A program made the position numbers and the translations under genes. From BQOK01 sp048388525 (GTDB taxonomy: Bacteria > Bacillota > Clostridia > Oscillospirales > Ruminococcaceae), in the NCBI RefSeq assembly GCF_048388525.1, contig NZ_DBGCTQ010000049.1:62001-126000 (forward strand): a DNA stretch of 64,000 nt, written 5' to 3'. Below are positions 58,125 to 64,000 of the stretch, one piece after another; the stretch's first letter is position 1; every line of letters begins with the position of its first letter. The notes under the pieces are model-generated. The model was not told where the DNA came from. It ran no database searches and worked only from the letters and a program-made list of their open reading frames with translations.

Positions 58125-59919
58125 CCGGCCGTTCCTCCTCGTTTTTGGGGGGCAGAAGCAGGATTACCGCCGTGCCCCGGCCCGGCTCGCTCTCCACCGT
58201 CATGGCGGCGGCGGGCCCGTAGACCAGCGCGATGCGCTGGCGCACATTGCCCATGCCGATGCCGGAAAAGCGCCGGCTGCTGGTGTTCTGAAGCTCGGGA
58301 AGGGCGGTATCGAAGCCGGCGCCGTCGTCTTTCACCGTGACCTCCAGGCCGCCCCGCCAGGGGCGCGCTTCCACCGTGATGGTGACCAGCCGCCCCACCC
58401 CCTCGACCCCGTGGAGGATGGCGTTCTCAACGATGGGCTGCAGAAGAAATTTCAGGATGGGCGTTTCCAGGCAGGCGTCATCGACCCGGTATTCCATGCG
58501 AAACTGCTCGGTGTAGCGCAGGGACTGGATGAGCGCGTAATTGCGGATGTTTTCCAGCTCCCCGCGCAGGGGCAGGAACTCCTGCTTGTTCACGATGGTG
58601 TTTTTGAGAAGGCCCGCCAGGGCGGAGAGGCTGTCGGCCACCGCGGGCACCCGGCTGAGCACTGCCGTCCACTTGATGGAGTTGAGGGTGTTGAACAAAA
58701 AGTGGGGGTTGATCTGGGCCTGGAGCATCTGGATCTCGAGGTTTTTCATCTGGATGCTGTTCTGAACTTCCCGCTCGCCGTATTCATCCAGCCGGGCGAC
58801 CATCCGGCCCACCTCGCCGGTGAGGTAGCCGATCTCGTCGCGGCCGCCGTCCCGGATGGAGCGCTCACCGGTGCGGGCCGCCACCCCCCGGCAGTAGCGC
58901 ACCAGCCGGTTGACCGGCCGCACGATGCTGGCAGCGATGACCAGCATGGCCACAAGGCCCAGGCCCAGGCACAAAAAGCTCACCAGCAGAATGAAGGTGT
59001 TCAGGCGGTCCATCTCGGCGTTCATGTAGCCCTCGCGCACCAGGCCAAGGGCGTACCAGCGGGCCTTGGAGTTGTAAAAAAACGAGGCGTAATAGCTTTG
59101 GCCGCCCACCTCGATGGAAAAATGGGGATCGCCTGCGGCGTGAAGGCCGCCGATCGTTTCCAGCAGGGAGGGATCCGGCAGGGGCATGCCGGAGGCGAGC
59201 GCGGGGTCTGCGCTGCTGATCACGGTGCCGTCGGCACCCACCAGAACCACCTGGCCCTGCTCTTCCGGGTAGACCTGGCGGCAGGTTTCCTGGGCAAAGC
59301 GCTCCTCGTCCACCACCAGCAGCAGGTAGCCCAGGCGCTGGCCGGTGAAATCGGCCTGGTTGATGGCCCGCACCATGACCATGTTGGCCTGGCCGCCCGA
59401 GGGCAGCGAGGTGACCAGCTCGAGGGGATAAGTGTCCTCGGCGCGGGGCACCAGCTCGCGCAGGGCGTCGTCCTGCAGGCGGTCGTACCCCATGCTGTAG
59501 ACCACGCGGCCCCCAGTGTCCAGCAGAGTGACGTTTTTGGCCAGGGGCGAAATGAGCAGGTTCTGCTCGATCTGGCGGGTGATCTGCAGCGCCAGCTGGT
59601 TTTTGGCGTAGGGGTCCAGCGAGGGCTCGGTGAGCATGCGCTGCACCTCGTCGGTGGTGGAGAGCTTCATGGTAATGCGCTCCATGTTTTCCAAAAGATC
59701 GTTCTGCCGGTCGGTGAGCATGGAGAGCAGGCGCAGCGCGTCCGAGCCGAGCTTTTGCCGCAGTTCGGCGGTATAGCGCGCCCGGTACAGCCCCCCGAAG
59801 ATCAGGATGGGAGCGGCGCACACCACCGCGTACAGGATGATGAGCCGCCAGAGGATGCGCCCCTTGCGCAGGGGCAGGATGACCCGGTCCAGCCAGGCAC
59901 CGCGCCGCGATCGCTCCAT
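58117..59919 (-). CDS. YesM-type sensor histidine kinase
   Basis: A 600-residue kinase. A first transmembrane helix (LWRLIILYAVVCAAPILIFGG), an extracellular dCache-like sensor of about 260 residues, a second helix (LLVSFLCLGLGLVAMLVIAAS) and a HAMP domain (IVRPVNRLVRY) precede the kinase core. The phospho-acceptor His is in QINPHFLFNTLNSIKW at about residue 400. The ATPase has QPIVENAILHGVEG, DDGAGFD and GIGMGNVRQRI. The ATG at 59919 has AAAGGCGG upstream. It likely senses the carbohydrate that the locus imports. Confidence 0.94.
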   Translation of the reverse strand: MERSRRGAWLDRVILPLRKGRILWRLIILYAVVCAAPILIFGGLYRARYTAELRQKLGSDALRLLSMLTDRQNDLLENMERITMKLSTTDEVQRMLTEPSLDPYAKNQLALQITRQIEQNLLISPLAKNVTLLDTGGRVVYSMGYDRLQDDALRELVPRAEDTYPLELVTSLPSGGQANMVMVRAINQADFTGQRLGYLLLVVDEERFAQETCRQVYPEEQGQVVLVGADGTVISSADPALASGMPLPDPSLLETIGGLHAAGDPHFSIEVGGQSYYASFFYNSKARWYALGLVREGYMNAEMDRLNTFILLVSFLCLGLGLVAMLVIAASIVRPVNRLVRYCRGVAARTGERSIRDGGRDEIGYLTGEVGRMVARLDEYGEREVQNSIQMKNLEIQMLQAQINPHFLFNTLNSIKWTAVLSRVPAVADSLSALAGLLKNTIVNKQEFLPLRGELENIRNYALIQSLRYTEQFRMEYRVDDACLETPILKFLLQPIVENAILHGVEGVGRLVTITVEARPWRGGLEVTVKDDGAGFDTALPELQNTSSRRFSGIGMGNVRQRIALVYGPAAAMTVESEPGRGTAVILLLPPKNEEERPDV

Positions 59920-59984
59920 ACCAAATTGCCGCCTTTCGACTTTTTTCTCTATCATACTACATTTTAACACGGCGGCAAGCAATC

Positions 59985-59998
59985 GGGCCCGCGGGCCC
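59985..59998. promoter_or_regulatory. GC palindrome in divergent kinase/PHP promoter region
   Basis: GGGCCCGCGGGCCC, a perfect 14-bp palindrome, lies between the divergent YesM kinase and PHP genes. A possible kinase promoter (TTGCCG, 16 bp, TATGAT on the minus strand) overlaps the left side of the region. Role as an operator is inferred. Confidence 0.4.
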
Positions 59999-60110
59999 AA
60001 AGATTGTCAATGCAGTGCCGCGGATAATCCATACCCCGCGGGCCGCACCCGCCTTATACTGAAGCCAGGAAAGCGCGCAAAGCGGCGCGCTGCAAAAGGA
60101 GAGATGGAAA

Positions 60111-61430
60111 ATGCTGCTGGCATATCCGCGGGTGGTGGCGGCGTGCGGGCGCCACACGGTGCGGCTGAGGGCCGAAAAGCCCCTGTTCACCGGGGAGAGC
60201 TACACCGCCCTGTTCACCGCCTGCGAGGTGTTTAAAAACGAACAAGAGGCCACCCAGGGGGAGATGATCTCGGGCTTTGAGGTGTTCCACACCACCAACA
60301 AGCCCCGGGAGCTGGCCGTGCGGGTGAAAAGCCCCTTCGAGTGCCTAGTAGAGGTGGAGTGCCCCGATGAGCAGGAGTACATTTTGCGGGTGGCGCAAAA
60401 GGAGGGCGGGACGCTGCGGCCGGTGGGCTGCGCCTGCCTGTACGCGGTGGAGCAGGACTTTCAGGGGCTGCTGCCCTATAAGGGCGATCTGCACATGCAC
60501 AGCTATTGCTCGGACGGGGAAAACGCGCCCCAGGTGATGGCCGCCGCCTGCCGGGAAAAGGGCTTTGATTTTATGGCCCTGACCGACCACGGCAAATTTG
60601 AGCCCTCGCTGGAGCTGCGGCGGCAGTTTGCCGCCATGCCGGAGCTGGCGATGGAGCTGTATGCCGGAGAGGAGATCCACCTGCCCTGGCACCAGGCGCA
60701 TATTTTGAACATCGGGGGCCGGGCCAGCGTGAACGAGGCGTTTTTGTCTGACCGGGAGGGCTTTCTGCGCCAGGTGGAGGAGATGGGCAAAAACACAGCC
60801 GTGCCGGAGGGCGTGGACCGGTACCAGTACCTGGCGGCGCTTTGGGCCTTTGACCGGGTGCGCCGCGAGGGAGGCCTGAGTGTGTTCTGCCACCCCTACT
60901 GGCGCAGGCCCTCGGGGTTTGAGCTGTGCGCAGAGTTCACCGAGGCGATGCTGGCGGCCCGGCCGTTCGACGCGCTGGAGGTGGTTTCCGGCTACGGCAA
61001 GGCGGACACCGACTCGAACCTTTTGCAGCTGGCCCGGTATTTTGAGCTGGAACCCGGCGCCCGGCCGCCCATTGTGGGGGTGAGCGACGCCCACGCGGCC
61101 TTTGCCCGCGAGGTGCCCGCCGGGGAATACCTGCTGGGGGCCTTTTACACGGTGGTGCTGGCAAAAACGAACAGGTTTGAGGACGTGGCGGAGGCCATAC
61201 GCGCCCACCGCAGCCTGGCGGTGGAGGAGCAGGAGCACGAGCAGCGCCATGTGTACGGGCCATACCGGCTGGTGAAATATGCGCAGTTTTTGGCGCGGCA
61301 GTTCTTCCCCGAGCACGACGCGCTGGCTGCCCGCGAGGCGGCGGCCATGGGGCGTTTTGCCCGTGGCCTGGCCGCCCGGGGGGAACAGGCGGCGATGGAA
61401 GAGCTTTACGCCGCGGCGTTTGAGTGGTGA
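60111..61430 (+). CDS. PHP-domain phosphoesterase-like protein
   Basis: A 439-residue protein. The first 115 residues are a beta-rich domain. From about residue 125 the PHP metal site is clear: YKGDLHMHSYCSDGENAP (HxH), MALTDHGKFEPS, LYAGEEIHLPWH, SVFCHPYWRRPSG and PIVGVSDAHAA, which give the metal ligands. PHP proteins hydrolyse phosphoesters with a polynuclear metal site; the substrate here is unknown, possibly a sugar phosphate or phosphonate-like compound. It is divergent from the YesM kinase and follows AAAGGAGAGA. Ends before a strong terminator. Confidence 0.88.
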   Translation: MLLAYPRVVAACGRHTVRLRAEKPLFTGESYTALFTACEVFKNEQEATQGEMISGFEVFHTTNKPRELAVRVKSPFECLVEVECPDEQEYILRVAQKEGGTLRPVGCACLYAVEQDFQGLLPYKGDLHMHSYCSDGENAPQVMAAACREKGFDFMALTDHGKFEPSLELRRQFAAMPELAMELYAGEEIHLPWHQAHILNIGGRASVNEAFLSDREGFLRQVEEMGKNTAVPEGVDRYQYLAALWAFDRVRREGGLSVFCHPYWRRPSGFELCAEFTEAMLAARPFDALEVVSGYGKADTDSNLLQLARYFELEPGARPPIVGVSDAHAAFAREVPAGEYLLGAFYTVVLAKTNRFEDVAEAIRAHRSLAVEEQEHEQRHVYGPYRLVKYAQFLARQFFPEHDALAAREAAAMGRFARGLAARGEQAAMEELYAAAFEW

Positions 61431-61630
61431 GGGACTGGAAAAGGACAGGGAGCTTTTGGCCTTTTTCAACATCCGCGCAAAACGGGAACGATGCACAACA
61501 GCTTTTGAGAAAAACCGCGCAAAAAATAACCGCAGCGCAGCGAAGACTATTTTTTGGCCCTGTGTTTCGGTTGCCGTTTCAGCGGCGAGGGGAAGCGCCA
61601 TTTTAGATAAGTTTTTTGTTGCGAAGCAAT
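61431..61630. other. Spacer after the PHP gene
   Basis: About 200 bp with no supported gene. Short open frames on the plus strand run through it but lack a ribosome site, a recognisable start or family features. Confidence 0.5.
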
Positions 61631-61685
61631 AAAAACGCCTTTGGCCCCGGTTTTATCGCCGGGGTCAAAGGCGTTTTGTTTTTTG
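61631..61685. terminator. Strong hairpin terminator downstream of the PHP gene
   Basis: AAAACGCCTTTG(G)CCCCGG and CCGGGGTCAAAGGCGTTTT form a long stem with an 8-nt loop, then GTTTTTT. The flanking A-run also lets it work for minus-strand transcripts. Confidence 0.9.
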
Positions 61686-61773
61686 ACACACTGCTTTTGT
61701 GCAATTTCCTGTTATAAATCCATTTTACGGCAGCCGCCGGGAAAAGAACCAAAGACCGGCGGGAAAAAAGCCT

Positions 61774-62246
61774 TTACGCGGTGAGGCGTGCAAGCTGCTC
61801 GAGGCAGGCGCCTTCAAATTCCGCGTCGGGCGGGTACAGAAAGCCGAACTGGCCCGGGAAGGCCGGCCGCGCCAGGAGGTAACCCAACTGCCCGCCTGGG
61901 TGATCACCATGGTCACGGTTTCGCCCAGGTGCTCGTATTCCAGGTTATAGCTGCCCAGTACCCTTTCAAATTCTCCTTCCAGATCGGCTTTTAGTTTTTC
62001 ACGCCCGTGTGCCAGCCGCGTGGTGACCCCGGAAACGCTGAGGCCCAGCGCCTCGGCGATCTGCCCGGTGCTCTGCCCCTCGTAGTAGAACAGATACAGC
62101 GGGATGCGGTATTTTTCCGGCAGGCGCAGCAGCGCGTTTTGCGCCACGTCCTCGGCATCCTGGGGGTTGCGGGTGTAGTTGAGGGCGATGCGGTAGATGG
62201 TGTCGGCATGCGCGCGGAACAGCCGCTCAAACAGCTCGGTGTCGAT
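61774..62246 (-). pseudogene. Decayed ECF sigma factor gene
   Basis: The minus-strand frame reads IDTELFERLFRAHADTIYRI, ALNYTRNPQDAEDVAQNALL (sigma region 2) and then jumps straight to LPEKYRIPLYLFYYEGQSTG QIAEALGLS (region 4). About 50 residues normally between these parts are missing without a frameshift. The codon where ATG is expected, 7 nt after AGGGGAGGG, is ATC (62246), and no other start lies in frame before the stop upstream. After the region-4 end (LKADLEGEF) the frame continues into unrelated sequence, and a +1 frame reads FPGQFGFLYPPDAEFEGA to a stop at 61774. Likely non-functional. Confidence 0.65.
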
Positions 62247-62390
62247 GTGGCTTCCCTCCCCTGCTGCGTTTTAAAAGGCCTTTCAAACAGGAATACCCGC
62301 CGGGGCCCCGGTTTGTCTCATCGGCGGGCGGTTTGCCGCAAAAAAGGGGGCTGGGGCCGCCCGGCGCCGCCGGGCACAGTACGAACAACT

Positions 62391-62418
62391 GTTTATCAAT
62401 TAAAAAATATTGATAAAC
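62391..62418. promoter_or_regulatory. 10-bp inverted repeat, probable XRE operator
   Basis: GTTTATCAAT and ATTGATAAAC are exact complements around 8 nt of A/T. CGATAAAT-like half-sites recur at 62419 and 62439. It sits just upstream of the promoter of the DUF2975/XRE-type operon and is a good candidate site for its regulator. Confidence 0.65.
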
Positions 62419-62430
62419 GATAAATAATGC

Positions 62431-62459
62431 TTGCAATTCGATAAATGCTATGGTATAGT
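62431..62459 (+). promoter_or_regulatory. Promoter of the DUF2975 operon
   Basis: TTGCAA at 62431-62436 and TATAGT at 62454-62459 are 17 bp apart. The inverted-repeat operator overlaps its upstream side and a CGATAAAT half-site lies in the spacer. Confidence 0.7.
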
Positions 62460-62489
62460 AGTGCCAGAAACCGAAGGAGGAGCAGGCCT

Positions 62490-62948
62490 ATGTGGAGCGA
62501 AAAGAACAGCATTGCGCTTTCGCAGATTGCGGTGAAGGTGTTTTTGGTGATTTTGGTGGGGTGCGATGTGGGCGGCTGGTGGCTGGTGGACTGGTTTTTG
62601 GATTGGCCCCGCTACATGCCCATGAACGACCTGGCTCACCGGGTGTTGTTTTTGGCGTCGCTGTACGCGGCCAGCGTGCCGGCCTACTGCATTTTGCTGT
62701 GCCTGGCCCGGCTTTTGGGCAACATCCGTGAGGGACAGGTGTTCATCCCCCAAAACGTGCGGGCGCTGCGCAGCGCGAGCTGGTGCTGCGCGGCGGCGGC
62801 GCTGGTGTGCCTTGCCAGCTGCTTTTACTATATCCCCTTTTTGGCCGTGGCGGTGGCCGCCGCGTTTATGGCGCTGATCATCCGCATTATCAAGAACGTG
62901 TTCGAGCAGGCCATCGGCATGAAGGCCGAGCTGGACCTGACTGTGTAG
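62490..62948 (+). CDS. DUF2975-type membrane protein
   Basis: A 152-residue protein with four hydrophobic segments. KNSIALSQIAVKVFLVILVG, CLARLLGNIREGQVFIPQNV and LRSASWCCAAAALVCLASCF match the DUF2975 pattern, in which a conserved G-x-x-F loop follows the second helix. Members usually lie directly before a small XRE-type HTH gene, as here. Function unknown. AAGGAGGAG lies about 9 nt before the ATG at 62490. Confidence 0.8.
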   Translation: MWSEKNSIALSQIAVKVFLVILVGCDVGGWWLVDWFLDWPRYMPMNDLAHRVLFLASLYAASVPAYCILLCLARLLGNIREGQVFIPQNVRALRSASWCCAAAALVCLASCFYYIPFLAVAVAAAFMALIIRIIKNVFEQAIGMKAELDLTV

Positions 62949-62961
62949 GGGGGCGCGGAAT

Positions 62962-63180
62962 ATGCCCATCATCATCAACCTGGACGTGGTCATGGCCCGG
63001 CGCAAGATCGGCGCGGGCGAGCTGGCCGAGAAGGTCGGCATCACGCCGGCGAACCTTTCGATCTTAAAAAACAACAAGGCCAAGGCGGTGCGGTTTTCGA
63101 CCCTGGCGGCGCTGTGCCGGGCGCTGGATTGCCAGCCCGCCGACCTGCTGGAATACCTGCCCGGCGAGGAAGAGGAATAA
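62962..63180 (+). CDS. Small XRE/Cro-type HTH regulator
   Basis: A 72-residue DNA-binding protein made of one HTH: INLDVVMARRKIGAGELAEK, VGITPANLSILKNNKAKAVR and LAALCRALDCQPADLLEYLP. It is typical of the short YozG-like regulators that accompany DUF2975 genes and repress their own operon. It starts 13 bp after the DUF2975 stop. The inverted repeat at 62391 is its likely operator. Confidence 0.9.
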   Translation: MPIIINLDVVMARRKIGAGELAEKVGITPANLSILKNNKAKAVRFSTLAALCRALDCQPADLLEYLPGEEEE

Positions 63181-63238
63181 GCGCGGAAAACGAGAGCCGG
63201 CGTGCTGCCGGCCTTTAAAAGAAAAGGAGGCGGAGACC

Positions 63239-63610
63239 ATGGGAGCGGGCTGGCTGAATTTTGGCAGCCTTGTGCTGGGTATCGCGGCCTGGGGGCTGCC
63301 GGCGGCGGCGCTGCTGCTGACGCCGGGAGGCCGGCCGGGGCAGGCGGGCCGGACCTGGTGCGCGGCGGGGAGCCTGGGGGCCTGCGGCGCGGCGCTGTGG
63401 CTGCAGATTTTGTACGGGGCGCATTTGGCAAGGATCCGGGACTGGAGCGCGGTGATGGATACCGCCGAGAGCGCAGCCCTGGTTTCGGGCGTTTTGCTGG
63501 CGGGGACCCTGCTGCTGAACGGCGCCCTGCTTGCCTGGGGCGCGGCGCGGAACGCAAAAAATGCGCAAGAGCGGGGGCCTGGGCGGGTAAACGCACGCCC
63601 TGCCCGTTGA
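63239..63610 (+). CDS. Small membrane protein of the DUF2975/XRE operon
   Basis: A 123-residue protein with three hydrophobic segments (LGIAAWGLPAAALLL, GACGAALWLQILYG, ALVSGVLLAGTLLLNGALLAW) and a conserved-looking RIRDWSAVMDTAE loop between the second and third. Proteins of this look often follow DUF2975/XRE pairs in Firmicutes; no named function is known to me. AAGGAGG lies about 9 nt before the ATG. Confidence 0.75.
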   Translation: MGAGWLNFGSLVLGIAAWGLPAAALLLTPGGRPGQAGRTWCAAGSLGACGAALWLQILYGAHLARIRDWSAVMDTAESAALVSGVLLAGTLLLNGALLAWGAARNAKNAQERGPGRVNARPAR

Positions 63611-63654
63611 ATAAGTAATAAGGCCGGACCGGCCGTAAAGTGAGGAAACTGAAT

Positions 63655-64000
63655 ATGGAAAACAAGCCTTTGGAGGGCAAAAGCTGCCCCCCTTGTTCCA
63701 GTGCGCCCAAAACGGGGGCGCAGGAGACCTTGGATAGGGCGCAGGAGCGCGGCGGCACGGCCGGCAACGCGGCGGGCGCGGCGCGGCCGCCGGAAGGGCA
63801 GCCCATTGCCAGGTATGGGCCGGGGGCCCAGACGGCGCCGGAGCCGTTCACGGCCACATGGGTGCAGGGCGCCGGGGCGGCGCTGACCTACCTGCTGGGC
63901 TGGTTTTATATGCGCTGGCTGCTGGCGAACGGCGACTGGGGCGAGCCGGGCCGCTTTGGCGGCTGGGCGTTGGCGGTGTTCTGCCTGGCCTTTTTCGGCG
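63655..64000 (+). CDS. Membrane protein, N-terminal part (DUF4153/DUF4173-like)
   Basis: The frame is open from the ATG at 63655 to the window end (115 codons). The first 75 residues are a hydrophilic, Gly/Ala/Pro-rich tail with a CPPC pair (KSCPPCSSAP). The first helix is AALTYLLGWFYMRWLLANG and a second begins WALAVFCLAFFG. The W-x-Y-x-R-W pattern resembles large DUF4153/DUF4173 membrane proteins often placed after DUF2975 and XRE genes. Only the start is visible, so the family is uncertain. GAGG lies about 10 nt upstream. Confidence 0.6.
   Translation, partial: MENKPLEGKSCPPCSSAPKTGAQETLDRAQERGGTAGNAAGAARPPEGQPIARYGPGAQTAPEPFTATWVQGAGAALTYLLGWFYMRWLLANGDWGEPGRFGGWALAVFCLAFFG

Noticed and set aside
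61424..61606. 60-codon plus-strand frame after the PHP gene
   Set aside because: It overlaps the PHP stop, has no ribosome site and shows no recognisable features.

Overview
This window spans the chromosomal replication origin of a high-GC Firmicute, most likely a gut member of the Oscillospiraceae/Ruminococcaceae. The evidence is the classical order rpmH-rnpA-yidD-yidC-jag ... mnmE-mnmG-rsmG-noc-parA-parB on the left of dnaA, and dnaA-dnaN-yaaA-recF-remB-gyrB-gyrA on the right. Shine-Dalgarno sites are strong and GTG/TTG starts are frequent. No rRNA genes, CRISPR arrays or intact insertion sequences were seen.

Left arm, mostly on the minus strand and therefore leading away from oriC. 1-2.9 kb: a GluQRS-type synthetase fragment, an AlkD-like protein, an M18 aminopeptidase and a small lipoprotein. 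3-10.1 kb: a minus-strand catabolic cluster (FAD oxidoreductase, HExxH protein, HyuA-like hydantoinase/oxoprolinase, ion-coupled transporter, glycosidase-like TIM-barrel protein) divergent from an AraC regulator. 11.6-13.7 kb: DUF362 ferredoxin and UppP. 13.9-17.8 kb: a plus-strand run of two TrkA-type K+ regulators, two bacterial PH-domain membrane proteins and a HAD phosphatase. 18.0-18.3 kb: tRNA-Glu and tRNA-Met with duplicated terminator sequence. 18.4-27.4 kb: serS, parB, parA, two parS sites, noc, rsmG, mnmG, mnmE. 27.5-33.5 kb: an accessory block (methyltransferase, TetR, a MATE-like remnant, AraC/GyrI pair, DUF4143 ATPase and small proteins) that separates mnmE from jag, which are normally adjacent.

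oriC lies between dnaA and dnaN (38.20-38.48 kb). It has several DnaA boxes followed by a GC-rich step and a DnaA-trio-like tract running into AT-rich DNA, resembling the Bacillus basal unwinding system.

Right arm. 41-46.5 kb: gyrB, gyrA and a membrane protein in the replication direction. 46.6-59.9 kb: two head-on (minus-strand) units. The first is a MacB/FtsX-type ABC exporter. The second is a carbohydrate locus with a YesM/YesN two-component system, a solute-binding protein, two ABC permeases, an MFS transporter of the organophosphate-antiporter type and a cytoplasmic GH20-like hexosaminidase, with a divergent PHP-domain hydrolase. 61.8-62.2 kb: a decayed ECF sigma gene. 62.4-64 kb: a DUF2975/XRE-type operon preceded by a 10-bp inverted-repeat operator, continuing off the end.

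The most unusual points are the parS sites set inside 44- and 36-bp perfect palindromes beside an 18-bp minisatellite, the stand-alone HyuA operon with a zincin-like partner, the 23-bp-period repeats upstream of the DUF4143 gene, and several gene remnants (MATE, ECF sigma) that show recent decay around the accessory genes. All functional names come from motifs and gene order read by eye; no database search was run.
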